Assembly: GCF_041928815.1 (NCBI RefSeq)
Contig: NZ_JBHFEI010000007.1
Span: 233,441-297,440 of the forward strand
Direction: 5' to 3'
From: JBHFEI01 sp041928815
Lineage (GTDB): Bacteria > Pseudomonadota > Alphaproteobacteria > Rhizobiales > Rhizobiaceae
DNA length: 64,000 bases
Positions 25,783 to 35,138 of this stretch are shown here, piece by piece. Below the pieces are notes generated by a model. It was not told the DNA's origin and did not search any database. It was given only the letters and a program-made list of their open reading frames with translations. A program made the position numbers and the translations under genes. Every line of letters starts with the position of its first letter. Position 1 is the stretch's first letter.

Positions 25783-26994
25783 ATGGGTGCCGTGACGCTC
25801 GAGGACGTCGACCGCCAGATCGCGCGCGGCTTCCGCATGATGCGGTTTTCCACGCCGGTCGAACGGTTGTTTCTCGAGGACTACGCCGCGCAGCGCGTCC
25901 GCCTCGCCCCGGTCTGGGCGCTGGTCGGCACGCTCATCTACGACGCCGTCTTCTTCGGCGACGCGACGATGATGACCGACGTCTATTCGCGACTGGCCTT
26001 CGTCCGCTTCGCCCTCTTCACACCCTTCGCGCTGTTTGCCGTGCTCGCCCTGCGGCGCTTTCCGTCGGCGCGCAACTACGATCTGCTTGCCCTCAGCGTC
26101 GCGGTCCTCGGTGGCGCGCTGCCGATGACGGTCGCGATCGCGAGCACCAGCCCGCATTACTTCGCCTACCAGACCGGCAATGTCGCGACGTTCCTCTTCT
26201 TCGTCATCTCGCTCCGGCCCCGCTTCGCGACGGTGGTCGCCGGCCTCGTCCTGCTCTGCGCCGTGCAGTTCACCACCGTCGCCCTCAACGGAACGCTCGA
26301 CGACGTCACCTATTCCGGTGTCGTCACCTTCTACCTCACGGTGGCGATTTTCCTGGGGATGAGCGCCTATATCGCGGAAGGCAAGGACCGGCTGACCTTC
26401 CTCCACCAGATGCGCGGGCGGCTCCTGCACGAGGAACTGGAACGCAAGTCGGAGCGCGACGCGTTGACCGGCCTCTACAACCGCCACTGCCTCGCGCGGC
26501 TGGGGGCAAGCGTCTGGCGCGAGGCGAGGAGCACCGTCGCCCTGATCCTCATCGACATCGACCGGTTCAAGCTCTTCAACGACGTGCACGGCCATCTCGA
26601 GGGCGACACCTGCCTGAAGGCGGTGGCCGAGCGCATCGCGGCCGGCGCGGGAGGAACAGGCACGGCCTTCCGCTTCGGCGGCGAGGAGATGCTCGTGCTG
26701 CTTCCGGACACGGACGCCGCCACCGCCGAAGCGGTGGCGCAGGAAATCCGCACCTGTATCGCCGGCCTCGCGATCCGCCATCGCGGCCTGGCGGACGGGG
26801 ATGTCGTGACCGCGAGCCTCGGCGTCGCCGCGGCCGACCCCGCCGAGATGCCGCTGGACGGCCTCATCGCCCGGGCGGACGCCGCCCTCTACGAGGCCAA
26901 GCGCGCCGGGCGCAACACGGTCGTGGTCGCGGAAGACGCGGCCCCGAGGGCGGCGTGGCCGCAGGCGCGCGCCATCCCGGCACGCGCCGGTTAA
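25783..26994 (+). CDS. Membrane-anchored diguanylate cyclase (GGDEF)
   Basis: A 403-residue protein with about six membrane segments between residues 40 and 200, followed by a GGDEF domain opening with RDALTGLYNRH and containing IDIDRFKLFNDVHGH and the active-site variant GGEEM. It makes cyclic di-GMP from GTP and is probably active, since GGEEF-type sites are functional. No autoinhibitory RxxD site is obvious just before GGEEM. Its stop overlaps the convergent gene at 26991 by 4 bases. The ribosome site is weak. Confidence 0.9.
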   Translation: MGAVTLEDVDRQIARGFRMMRFSTPVERLFLEDYAAQRVRLAPVWALVGTLIYDAVFFGDATMMTDVYSRLAFVRFALFTPFALFAVLALRRFPSARNYDLLALSVAVLGGALPMTVAIASTSPHYFAYQTGNVATFLFFVISLRPRFATVVAGLVLLCAVQFTTVALNGTLDDVTYSGVVTFYLTVAIFLGMSAYIAEGKDRLTFLHQMRGRLLHEELERKSERDALTGLYNRHCLARLGASVWREARSTVALILIDIDRFKLFNDVHGHLEGDTCLKAVAERIAAGAGGTGTAFRFGGEEMLVLLPDTDAATAEAVAQEIRTCIAGLAIRHRGLADGDVVTASLGVAAADPAEMPLDGLIARADAALYEAKRAGRNTVVVAEDAAPRAAWPQARAIPARAG

Positions 26995-27842
26995 GGGTGA
27001 CGATAGGCGTTGCGCTCCGGATAGGGCCAGTCCGAGAGAAGCGTCGCGTCCGGCCTGAGGATCTCGACCTTCAGCGGATGGCAGGCGGCGGCATCGCTGG
27101 AATGGGTGGCGCTACAATCGCCGCCGGGGCAGGCCGACAGCGCGCCGATCAGGTCCATTTCGGCGAAAAGCTCGAGATAGTCGCCCGGACGCACCGGGCT
27201 CGCCTTCATGAAATACTGCTGCGTGTCGCGGGTGAAACCGGTGCACATGAAGACGTTGAGCACGTCGTGCACGAAGGGCTCGGCCGCCGTGACCGACAGG
27301 CCCTCGCTCTCCGCCAGCGCGCGGCAGAGGTTGGAATGGCAGCAGTGGTGATAGTCGCCGCCGGTCAGCAGCCGGTGGGTGAAGGGGTCGCAGCGCGTGC
27401 CGATGACGTCGTGCACGCCGCCGCCATCCGCATCGAAGCCGTACCAGCCGAGCGTGTCGTGGCTGATCGTCGCCATCGGCCGCAGATGCGGCAGGCAGCT
27501 CCACAGCCGGTCGCCCGTCGTCACATGGGTGGCGTGCAGCGCCCTCGTCTTGCCGCTGAAGAAGCGTTCGCCGAGATCGGCGGCATTCCACAGGTTGAGG
27601 TCGCCGACCTGCGGCCCCTCGATGCTGACGATCCTGACGAAGTGGCCCTTCGGCACGCGGAAGGCGCGACCCTCGCGCGGCGGCACGATCACCTCGTCGA
27701 CGCGTTCGAGCGTCGCGCGCGCGGCCTCGAGACGGCCCATGTCGGGCTGCGGCAGCGATCCGTTCGGATAGACGACGACGGGGCGGATGGCGCGGCGCTG
27801 ATCGGCATCGGCGGGCGGAACGAGGCGGGGATCGACGGGCAT
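26991..27842 (-). CDS. DUF1989 / urea carboxylase-associated family protein
   Basis: A 283-residue protein of the DUF1989 family, often found next to urea carboxylase or amino-acid catabolism genes but of undefined activity. Family blocks seen are GHFVRIVSIEGPQVGDLNLW, the Cys/His-rich GGDYHHCCHSNLC near residues 165-177, and a C-terminal LYAEMD-like LFAEMDLIGALSACPGGDCS. The clustered Cys and His residues suggest metal binding. AGGA six bases upstream supports ATG 27842. No urea carboxylase genes are nearby, so context does not refine its role. Confidence 0.82.
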   Translation of the reverse strand: MPVDPRLVPPADADQRRAIRPVVVYPNGSLPQPDMGRLEAARATLERVDEVIVPPREGRAFRVPKGHFVRIVSIEGPQVGDLNLWNAADLGERFFSGKTRALHATHVTTGDRLWSCLPHLRPMATISHDTLGWYGFDADGGGVHDVIGTRCDPFTHRLLTGGDYHHCCHSNLCRALAESEGLSVTAAEPFVHDVLNVFMCTGFTRDTQQYFMKASPVRPGDYLELFAEMDLIGALSACPGGDCSATHSSDAAACHPLKVEILRPDATLLSDWPYPERNAYRHP

Positions 27843-28030
27843 GGCGGGTCCTGGAAAAGGGGCGATCGACGGGGCCGGGCGGCCCCGCGCCCGAGAGTGT
27901 CGGGAATGGCCCGGTTTGGCAACGGCATTCGTCGGCAACGGCCCGTCGCCCCTGTCGTCAGGGCAGGGGAGGATCCGGCCGTCGGGCACCGCGCCCCCTT
28001 GTTATCCCATCACGAGAGCGTGAAAATAAA

Positions 28031-28058
28031 CTTGACTCTTTGAATCATATTTATAGGG
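28031..28058 (+). promoter_or_regulatory. Putative iron-responsive promoter/operator before the siderophore receptor
   Basis: CTTGA (28031-28035), 8 bases, then ATCATATTTA (28044-28053) and an AGGG. The same pattern occurs in the same relative orientation before fhuC (34956-34978, minus strand). It also contains TGA-N9-TCA. Two opposing iron-uptake units sharing 15 fixed positions is best explained by a common regulator, RirA or Irr in this lineage being obvious candidates. TTGA may double as the -35 region. Confidence 0.5.
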
Positions 28059-28121
28059 TCCGGCCCGAGGCGGAGCGATCCGCCGGGGTGACAGCAATCG
28101 CGACGGACGCAGGAGAGTGGC

Positions 28122-30260
28122 ATGGGATGCAGCGGCGGACATGAGGTCCGGGGCCGGAGAACGGCGGTGAGGATGGGGGTGACGGGCGTGGTGATGCTGT
28201 GCCTCGCCCCGCAGGCCTGGGCGCAGGAGGGCGCGGCGACCCCGCTCGATCCGATCAGCGTCACCGGCGGCAAGACCGGCCGCGCCGTCGGGCCGGACAC
28301 GACCGTCGTCGCCACCCGCTCGGCGACCGGCACCAAGACCGACACGCCGATCCTCGACACCGCCGCCTCGGTTTCCGTCGTCACGCAGAAGGAGCTCGAA
28401 AACCGCGGCGTCAAGAACCTGCAGGAGGCGGTCGCCTACACGGCGGGCGTCGTCACCGACGAATACGGCTCCGACAACCGCTACGATTATATCCGCATCC
28501 GCGGCTTCGACCAGACCGCGCTCGGCACCTATCGCGACGGGCTGACGGCGCGCATTCCGGCCTGGTTCACCGCAAGCCGGATCGAACCCTACGGCCAGCA
28601 GCGCGTCGAGATCCTCAAGGGGTCGACCTCGACGCTGTTCGGCCTCAACGGCCCCGGCGGCCTCGTCAACGCGATCACCAAGCGGCCGCAGGACACGTTC
28701 CAGGCCGAGACCTACACGACGCTCGGCGAGGGCCACCGAGAGGTCGGCGCGGACGTGACCGGGCCGCTCGATGCCGACGGCGTGTGGACCTACCGCATGA
28801 CCGGCCTCTACCAGGACGGCGACTACGGCTTCGACCATTCCAACGACGACCGCCTCTATCTGGCGCCGGCGCTGACGGTCACGCCGCAGGAGGGTACGTC
28901 GCTCACCCTCCTGACCGACTATTCGAAGCGCGACGGCACCGGCGCGCGCGGCTATCCGGCCGGAACGCGGCTCGACCCCGGCGTCTTCCTCGGCGAGCCG
29001 GACTTCAACCATTTCGACACGAAGCAGGCGGATTTCGGCTGGCTGTTCGAGCATGAATTCGGCGACGGCTTCACCTTCCGCCAGAACGCCCGCTACAGCC
29101 ACATCTCACTCGATTACGAGGAGGTCTATGGCGCCTCGGTCGATCCGACGGCCAATCGCGAGGCCTTCGCCGTCTACGGCAACTCCAACCGCTTCGTCAT
29201 CGACAACCAGCTCCAATATGACGCGGACTGGAGCGGGGTCGAGACGAAGACGCTCGTCGGCCTCGACTACGCCTACGACCATACCGCCGAGACCATCCTC
29301 TACGGCACGGCCGGCGGCCTCGACATCACCGATCCCGTCTATTGCGGCCGGGCCTGCATCACTCTCGGCCCCTATGTCGACTGGACGGTGCGGCAGAACG
29401 CCGTCGGCCTCTATGCGCAGGAGCAGCTGACCTTCGCCGAACGCTGGATCGTCACCCTCGGCGGCCGTTTCGACCGTGTCCACAACACCGCCGACTACCA
29501 CCTGACCGGCACGTCGGACGACACGGCGGCAAACGCCTTCACCAAGCGGGCGGGCCTCGCCTACAAGGTGACGGACGGGCTCGCGCTCTATGCCAACTAC
29601 TCCGAATCCTTCCAGCCGCTCGTCGCGCCAAGCGGCAACGGCTATGGCGGCCTCACCTCGCTGAAGGCGCAGGAGGGCACGCAGTACGAGGTCGGCGTCA
29701 AATACGAGCCGGAGAGCTTCGAGGGCCTCTTCACCCTCGCCTTGTTCGACCTGACCCAGAGCAACGTGCCGAGCTGGGACAGGCTCTACACGGTGCAGAA
29801 GCAGATCGGCGAGGTCACTGTGCGCGGCATCGAGTTCGAGGGTAAGGTCGCCGTCACCGACCGGATGAACGCGACGCTCGCCTATTCCTACTGGGATCCC
29901 GAGATCACCGGAGACGGCAATGGCGACCTCGTCGGCAACCGGCCGATGCATGTGCCGCAGCACATCGCCTCGGCCTGGCTCGACTACACGATCCCGGGCG
30001 AAGGCGCGCGCGGCGACCTGACGCTCGGCGCCGGCGTGCGCTATGTCGGAAAAAGCTTCTCCGACAATGCCAACACGTCGACCACGCCGGGCGCCGCCGT
30101 GATCGACGCCATGGCGCAGTACAAGGTGACGGAGGCCGTCACGCTGGCGGTCAACGCCAAGAACCTCTTCGACAGGGAATACACCGCCTCCTGCTATTAC
30201 AGCACCTGCTATTACGGCGACCGCCGCACGGTCACCGGCACGCTGAAATACACATGGTAG
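28122..30260 (+). CDS. fhuA: TonB-dependent siderophore receptor (ferrichrome/hydroxamate type)
   Basis: A 712-residue outer-membrane receptor. A signal sequence ends near AWAQE (about residue 35), a TonB-box-like DPISVTGG follows, the plug domain contains SVVTQKELENRG and RIRGFDQ, and the barrel ends in KYTW with a terminal aromatic residue, as outer-membrane barrels do. The cysteine-bearing CYYSTCYYGDRRTV before the last strand is typical of the FhuA-like siderophore receptors. AGGAGAG lies just before ATG 28122. It imports a ferric siderophore, probably hydroxamate type given fhuF and fhuCDB alongside. Confidence 0.92.
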   Translation: MGCSGGHEVRGRRTAVRMGVTGVVMLCLAPQAWAQEGAATPLDPISVTGGKTGRAVGPDTTVVATRSATGTKTDTPILDTAASVSVVTQKELENRGVKNLQEAVAYTAGVVTDEYGSDNRYDYIRIRGFDQTALGTYRDGLTARIPAWFTASRIEPYGQQRVEILKGSTSTLFGLNGPGGLVNAITKRPQDTFQAETYTTLGEGHREVGADVTGPLDADGVWTYRMTGLYQDGDYGFDHSNDDRLYLAPALTVTPQEGTSLTLLTDYSKRDGTGARGYPAGTRLDPGVFLGEPDFNHFDTKQADFGWLFEHEFGDGFTFRQNARYSHISLDYEEVYGASVDPTANREAFAVYGNSNRFVIDNQLQYDADWSGVETKTLVGLDYAYDHTAETILYGTAGGLDITDPVYCGRACITLGPYVDWTVRQNAVGLYAQEQLTFAERWIVTLGGRFDRVHNTADYHLTGTSDDTAANAFTKRAGLAYKVTDGLALYANYSESFQPLVAPSGNGYGGLTSLKAQEGTQYEVGVKYEPESFEGLFTLALFDLTQSNVPSWDRLYTVQKQIGEVTVRGIEFEGKVAVTDRMNATLAYSYWDPEITGDGNGDLVGNRPMHVPQHIASAWLDYTIPGEGARGDLTLGAGVRYVGKSFSDNANTSTTPGAAVIDAMAQYKVTEAVTLAVNAKNLFDREYTASCYYSTCYYGDRRTVTGTLKYTW

Positions 30261-30273
30261 GGACGGTCCGCCC

Positions 30274-31071
30274 GTGACGGCATCGCCGACATCAGGGGCT
30301 GCGGGCCCGGCCGCCCGAGACGGGGCGGCCGGGCCGGTCGATTTCGACCGGTTGCTGGCCGAGGCGACCGGGGAAAAATACATCTATTGCAAGGGTGCCT
30401 TCCGGCTCGCCCCGCCTGAGGGAACCGACTGTCTGGACTGCACGGCCCTGCTCGACGCGGCCGCCTTCCATGCCCTGATCGACCGGTTCGCCGCCGGCCA
30501 TGGTCCGGCGGCCGACCGGCGTGCGGTGGTGTCGCTCTGGACGCTCTACTATTTCAGCACGCTGACGATCGCCGCGACCGTCGCCTGGCTGGAGATGCGC
30601 CGGCGGCTGCCGCTGGCGCTCGACGAGATGAAGGTCTGCCTCGACCCGACGACGGGCGCGCCGCGTGCCTTCGTGCTCTCCTCGCCCGGCTCGGTCGAGC
30701 CGGGGCTCTCCATCGAGGAAGGGCTGCACGGCCTCTTCCGCCACCACGCCGAACCGCTCGTCGGCGCGATCGCGGCCTCTTGCGGCGTCAGCCGCAAGCT
30801 GCTCTGGGGAAATGTCGCGGCCTATGTCGTCTGGATCGTCGGCGAGGCGGGACGGTTGACCGATCCGCGCCTGGCGCTGGAGGGCGCGGCACTTGTCGAT
30901 CCGCCGCACTGGAGCGACGGCTGGAAGAACCCGCTTTCCGGCGCGATCCGGATGGAGCGCGATTCGACCGGCGCCGCCTGCGCCCGCCGGCGCGTCTGCT
31001 GCCTGCGCTATGCGCTGCCGGCGGTCGGCGGCTGCGGCGAGAGCTGCCCGCTGCCGCAGGGGCGGGCCTGA
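30274..31071 (+). CDS. fhuF: Siderophore-iron reductase FhuF
   Basis: A 265-residue FhuF-type protein. FhuF reduces ferric iron in imported hydroxamate siderophores with a [2Fe-2S] cluster held by four C-terminal cysteines. Here the C-terminus reads CC, ten residues, C, three residues, C; the E. coli form has two residues in the last gap, so the final spacing is unusual. It begins at GTG 30274, 13 bases after the receptor stop, so the two genes are co-transcribed. It faces the fhuB gene tail to tail. Confidence 0.88.
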   Translation: MTASPTSGAAGPAARDGAAGPVDFDRLLAEATGEKYIYCKGAFRLAPPEGTDCLDCTALLDAAAFHALIDRFAAGHGPAADRRAVVSLWTLYYFSTLTIAATVAWLEMRRRLPLALDEMKVCLDPTTGAPRAFVLSSPGSVEPGLSIEEGLHGLFRHHAEPLVGAIAASCGVSRKLLWGNVAAYVVWIVGEAGRLTDPRLALEGAALVDPPHWSDGWKNPLSGAIRMERDSTGAACARRRVCCLRYALPAVGGCGESCPLPQGRA

Positions 31072-31144
31072 ACAGCCCGGACGATCCGCGATCGCCGGCG
31101 GTTGCGTGCCTTTCACCGTTTCCTGACACCCGGTCCCGGTGCGC

Positions 31145-33118
31145 TCAGGCGCGCCGCCGCAGCATCAGCATGAGGAAGGGCGCCCCGACGAGAGCCGAGA
31201 CGAGGCCGGCCGGGATCTCGTAGGGGAAGGCGAGGCTCCTCCCGGCCCAGTCGGCCAGCACCATCAGCCCGCCGCCGATCGCCGCAGCGCCCGCCACCTG
31301 CGGCAGCGCCCGCGTGAATCCGGCCTCGCGCGCAAGATGCGGCCCCATCAGCCCGACGAAGCTCAGCGGACCGACGGAGAGCGTCGCGACCGCGCTCAGG
31401 AGGCCCGCAAGGCCGAACAGCAACAGCCGCACCCGCGTCAGCGGCAGTCCGAGCGCAAGGGTCGCGGTCGGCCCGAGCGGCAGGATCTCCAGCCAGCGGC
31501 GGGAAAGCACCGCCAGTGCCAGCAGGATCAGCCCGGCGAGCGAGACGGCGATCGCGACCGGCGCATCGACCGCATAGGTCGATCCGCTCATCCAGCGCAT
31601 CAGCAGCATGGCGCGCGGGTCGCCGGTGGCGCCGAGGATGCCGACGACGGCATCGACCATCGCGCCGAGCGCGATGCCGGCGAGCAGCACTCGCTCCGGC
31701 GCCAGCCCCGACCGCAGCGCGAAGCCGACGATGACGGCGAGCACCGTCAGCGCGCCGAGCCCGGCAAAGCCGATCTGGTATCCGAGGCCGGGGGCGGCCA
31801 GCACGAAGACGGCGATCGTCACGCCGAAGGTGGCGCCGGCGGAAATGCCGAGCACTTCGGGGCTCGCCATCTCGTTGCCGGTCAGGCGCTGGAGAATGAC
31901 GCCGGCGACCGCGAGCATGGCGCCGGAGGCGAGCGCGGCGGCGACCTTCGGCCCGCGCAGGGCCAGGATTTCCGGCATCAGGTCCCGCGCCGGCAGCGCC
32001 CAGCCGCCGTCGAGCGCCCGGCCGACGAGAAGGGCGACCAGCACTGCGGCGAGAAGGCCGAGCGCGGCCGCCGCCAGCAGCCGGCCGTCGACGGCGACGC
32101 GCCGGGCAGGCGCAAAGGCGCGCGCGGCGACCCGGGGGCGCACCTTCAGCAGCGGCAGCAGCACGAGGAGCAGCGGCGATCCGAACACGGCGGTGACCGC
32201 GCCGGTCGGCAGGAAATCGGAAAGGCTCCCGGCAAGCACCTGCACCGCGCCGTCCGCAAGCCAAAGCAGCGCGGCCCCCGTCAGCGCCGACCAGAGGAGG
32301 AGGCTGCCCGGCCGCCGCGCACCGCAGAGCCGCGCGATGGTCGGCGCGACGAGGCCGATGAAGCCGATGACGCCGACGGCGCTGGTGACGAGGGCGGCGA
32401 GCGCCACCGCTATCGTGACGGCGCAAAACCGCAGCCGCGCGACATCGAGCCCGAGCGCCGTCGCGCCGCCGTCGCCAAGGTCGACCAGCGCCAGCGGCCG
32501 GATGACGAGGACGGCGGCGAGCGCGAGCAGGGCGATCTTCGGCAGGAGCGCCAGCGGCACGGACCAGCTCTGCTGCGACAGCGAACCGGCGCCCCAGATG
32601 AACAGGCTGACGAGGTAGCGGTCCTTCATCAGCAGGAGCACCGCCGACAGCGCCCCGCACCACAGGCCGACGACGAGGCCGGACAGCACGAGCGAGAAGG
32701 GCGAGAAGCCGCGCCGCGCGCCGATGCCCATGACGACGGCCGCGGCCATCGCGCTGCCGGCAAGCGCGACGAGATCGCGGCTGAAGCCCAGAAGCGCCGG
32801 GAGGAACAGCGTGGCGAGCGCCAGCGACAGGCTGGCGCCGGCCGAAATTCCGAGCGTGGTCGGCGAGGCGAGCGGATTGCGCAGCACCTGCTGGAAGATC
32901 GCGCCCGACAGCGCCAGAGCGGCGCCCGAGAGAAGCGCCGTCGCCATGCGCGGCAGCGTCGCATGGTAGAGCACCATCCGCTCGATGTCGTAGCCGGCGG
33001 CCGCCGGCACGGAAAGAACGGGCGCGACCTGGCTCCAGGCGATCACGGCCGCAAGGGCAACGAGGCAGAGGACGGCCACCGCCGGGCCGGCGGGAAATCG
33101 CACAGCGGTCGGGATCAC
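31145..33118 (-). CDS. fhuB: Fe(3+)-hydroxamate ABC transporter permease FhuB (fused double permease)
   Basis: A 657-residue inner-membrane protein with two tandem FecCD permease domains, the same length and layout as E. coli FhuB (660). Each half repeats the same blocks: QQVLRNPLASPTTLGISAGA in the first and LQRLTGNEMASPEVLGISAG in the second, then FIGLVAP / FVGLMGPHLAR before the end of each half. About 20 hydrophobic segments are present. The ATG overlaps the fhuD stop by 4 bases. It carries the ferric siderophore from FhuD into the cytoplasm. Confidence 0.95.
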   Translation of the reverse strand: MIPTAVRFPAGPAVAVLCLVALAAVIAWSQVAPVLSVPAAAGYDIERMVLYHATLPRMATALLSGAALALSGAIFQQVLRNPLASPTTLGISAGASLSLALATLFLPALLGFSRDLVALAGSAMAAAVVMGIGARRGFSPFSLVLSGLVVGLWCGALSAVLLLMKDRYLVSLFIWGAGSLSQQSWSVPLALLPKIALLALAAVLVIRPLALVDLGDGGATALGLDVARLRFCAVTIAVALAALVTSAVGVIGFIGLVAPTIARLCGARRPGSLLLWSALTGAALLWLADGAVQVLAGSLSDFLPTGAVTAVFGSPLLLVLLPLLKVRPRVAARAFAPARRVAVDGRLLAAAALGLLAAVLVALLVGRALDGGWALPARDLMPEILALRGPKVAAALASGAMLAVAGVILQRLTGNEMASPEVLGISAGATFGVTIAVFVLAAPGLGYQIGFAGLGALTVLAVIVGFALRSGLAPERVLLAGIALGAMVDAVVGILGATGDPRAMLLMRWMSGSTYAVDAPVAIAVSLAGLILLALAVLSRRWLEILPLGPTATLALGLPLTRVRLLLFGLAGLLSAVATLSVGPLSFVGLMGPHLAREAGFTRALPQVAGAAAIGGGLMVLADWAGRSLAFPYEIPAGLVSALVGAPFLMLMLRRRA

Positions 33119-33993
33119 GCGGCGGCCTCCAGACGCTCGGTCAGGAGGCGCGCGAAGCGCAGCGCCTCGTTGACCATGCCGAACATCAGCGCGGCCGGCA
33201 TGACCTCGAAATGGCCGGGCCGGGCGAAGGGCAGCGCCTGCCAGAGCGGGCTCTCGGCAAGCTTCGGCAGCACGTCCGGCGGCAGCGGCTCGAGCGCGAA
33301 GAGGCGCGCGCGGGAATCCCTCACCCGCGCCAGTTCCTCGATGCCGATCGTCTGGAACCCCCAGTAGTTGCTCTCCTGCGTCCAGGCGTTGACGAGGCCG
33401 AGGCGCGTCAGCACGCCGTGGAACATGCCGGGCGGCCCGTAGATCCGCGCATGGCGGGCATCCATGAAGTTGACGAAGGCGAGCGGCGGCTGTTCGCGCC
33501 CGGCAAGCCGGCGGCGGCAGGCCTCGAACGCGGCATCGGCATCGGCGAGAAAACGTTCCCCTTCCGCCGCGCGGCCGATGCGCTCGGCCAGCACGCGCGT
33601 CGCCGCGATCGCCGAGGGAAGGATCGCCCCGCCGTCGGGGGAAAAGACCGGAAGCCGCAGGACGCGCGACACCGCCTCAAGCCGCGGCAGGCTGGCGTCG
33701 AGATAGGGCGTCGTCAGGATCAGGTCGGGCTTCAGCGCCGTCAGGATCTCGAAATTGACCTCCCAGGAATTGCCGAGGTCGATGACGCCGTCCGGCATCG
33801 CCGGCTCGACCACCCATTTCGGCCAGTCGGCAAGGCTGGCGACGGCGGCCGGCACGACGCCGAGCGACAGCAGCGTCGAGGCAATGCCGTAGTCGAGGCT
33901 GACGATCCTCCGCGGGATCGCCCCGGCTGTCGCCGGCAAGGCACCGGCAAGGAGGCTGCCGCCGGCGAGATGGAGAAGCGCGCGCCGCCTCAT
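33115..33993 (-). CDS. fhuD: Fe(3+)-hydroxamate ABC transporter substrate-binding protein FhuD
   Basis: A 292-residue periplasmic protein with the FhuD helical-backbone fold (E. coli FhuD is 296). The signal region MRRRALLHLAGGSLLAG ends near TAGA, then RRIVSLDYGIASTLLSLGV starts the mature domain; LTTPYLDASLPRLEAVS and NYWGFQTIGIEELARV are FhuD-like. GAGAGG six bases before ATG 33993 supports this start rather than ATG 34014, which would overlap fhuC. It hands hydroxamate siderophores to FhuB. Confidence 0.9.
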   Translation of the reverse strand: MRRRALLHLAGGSLLAGALPATAGAIPRRIVSLDYGIASTLLSLGVVPAAVASLADWPKWVVEPAMPDGVIDLGNSWEVNFEILTALKPDLILTTPYLDASLPRLEAVSRVLRLPVFSPDGGAILPSAIAATRVLAERIGRAAEGERFLADADAAFEACRRRLAGREQPPLAFVNFMDARHARIYGPPGMFHGVLTRLGLVNAWTQESNYWGFQTIGIEELARVRDSRARLFALEPLPPDVLPKLAESPLWQALPFARPGHFEVMPAALMFGMVNEALRFARLLTERLEAAA

Positions 33994-34003
33994 CGCCCGC
34001 CTC

Positions 34004-34816
34004 TCAGGAGACATAGGCAAGCGGCAGGCCGAGGCCCGGATGGGGGATGACATCCATGGCGATGCCGTAGATCTCCTGAAGCGCCGCGCGGCGCATGATA
34101 TCGGCGGGGCGGCCGCTCGCCACCACGCGGCCGCGCTTCAGCGCATGGATACGGTCGGCAAAACGCGCCGACATGTTGATGTCGTGCAGCACCACGACGA
34201 CGCCGAGCCCCTTTTCATGCGAGAGGCGGCGGATGAGCGCCAGCACCTCCATCTGGTGGGCGATGTCGAGCGCCGAGGTCGGCTCGTCGAGCAGCAGGCA
34301 GTCGCTGTCCTGCGCCACCAGCATGGCGATCCAGGCGCGCTGGCGCTCGCCGCCCGACAGCGTCTCGACGAAGCGGCCGGCAAGTCCCTCGAGACGGGTC
34401 AGCGCGATCGCTTCCTCCACCTTCTCGCGGTCGCGCGCCGTGAACCGGCCGAGCGCGCCATGCCAGGGATAGCGGCCGCAGGCGACGAGCTCGCGCACGG
34501 TCATGCCGGCGGCGGCGCCGACATCCTGGGCGAGATAGGCGACGCGGCGGGAAAAGGCGCGGGGCTCGAAGGTCGACACGGGCGTTCCGCAGAAGGTGAC
34601 GCGGCCGGTGTCCGGCTGCTGCTGGCGGGCGAGCATCTTCAGCAGGGTCGACTTGCCGGAGCCGTTGTGACCGACGAGGGCCGTGATCTCGCCCGCCGGA
34701 AAATTAAGCGTCACGTCCGAAAGGATCGCGCGCCCGTCGACGGCAAGCCCGACTGCCTCCACACGGAAAGCGTCCTCGGGGCGCAGCGGACGGGATGACG
34801 TCGTGTCGCTCGGCAT
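34004..34816 (-). CDS. fhuC: Fe(3+)-hydroxamate ABC transporter ATP-binding protein FhuC
   Basis: A 270-residue ATPase with Walker A GHNGSGKST, signature LSGGERQRAW, Walker B CLLLDEPTSALD and the switch histidine in VVLHDINMSARF. The GRYPWHGALGRF stretch is diagnostic of FhuC. GAAGGA six bases before ATG 34816 sets the start. It is first in the fhuC-fhuD-fhuB operon, read from the promoter near 34956-34978. Confidence 0.94.
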   Translation of the reverse strand: MPSDTTSSRPLRPEDAFRVEAVGLAVDGRAILSDVTLNFPAGEITALVGHNGSGKSTLLKMLARQQQPDTGRVTFCGTPVSTFEPRAFSRRVAYLAQDVGAAAGMTVRELVACGRYPWHGALGRFTARDREKVEEAIALTRLEGLAGRFVETLSGGERQRAWIAMLVAQDSDCLLLDEPTSALDIAHQMEVLALIRRLSHEKGLGVVVVLHDINMSARFADRIHALKRGRVVASGRPADIMRRAALQEIYGIAMDVIPHPGLGLPLAYVS

Positions 34817-34955
34817 GTGATGTCCTTCGCCGGGTTTGCACAACCGTCCCGCCGGACCGCACGCGGGGTCGGCAGGCGCTTGCGGTGAAGCGGATTGGGA
34901 AGGATGCCGCCGCGAAGATCCGCCGCGTCATCCTCACGCCCGGCTCATGCCCTAC

Positions 34956-34978
34956 TAAATATGATAGTTTTCATCAAG
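34956..34978 (-). promoter_or_regulatory. Putative iron-responsive promoter/operator before fhuC
   Basis: Read on the minus strand: CTTGA, 8 bases, ATCATATTTA, followed by GTAGGG. This repeats the arrangement before the siderophore receptor (28031-28058). It also contains TGA-N9-TCA, and lies about 140 bases before the fhuC start in an AT-rich patch. Confidence 0.5.
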
Positions 34979-35007
34979 TATAAATCGCAAAGCCGTCTCG
35001 CCTTTAT

Positions 35008-35039
35008 GGGTGCGGAACAAGGTCTGTTCAAAATCCTGC
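35008..35039 (+). repeat. 32-bp sequence repeated in inverted orientation at 63554-63584
   Basis: This segment matches the reverse complement of 63554-63584 with one mismatch and one single-base gap, and its first 17 bases also occur at 63343-63360. It lies next to Tn3 transposase debris here and resolvase debris there, so it is probably part of the same vanished transposon. Confidence 0.6.
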
Positions 35040-35138
35040 GCCAGGCGCGAACACACCCTGGACATCATACGGCGCAGAGGATTTTTGGCGGACGCCGCGA
35101 GGGTCTGATACCCTCGGACATCTGCTGCTCGGTGTCCC

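Noticed and set aside
28033..28047. TGA-N9-TCA alone as an iron box
   Set aside because: Such a short pattern is common by chance; I rely instead on the longer CTTGA-N8-ATCATATTTA match shared with the fhuC promoter.
31139..33367. Long plus-strand frame opposite fhuB
   Set aside because: FhuB is complete on the minus strand; the opposite frame is charged, repetitive and has no ribosome site or motif.
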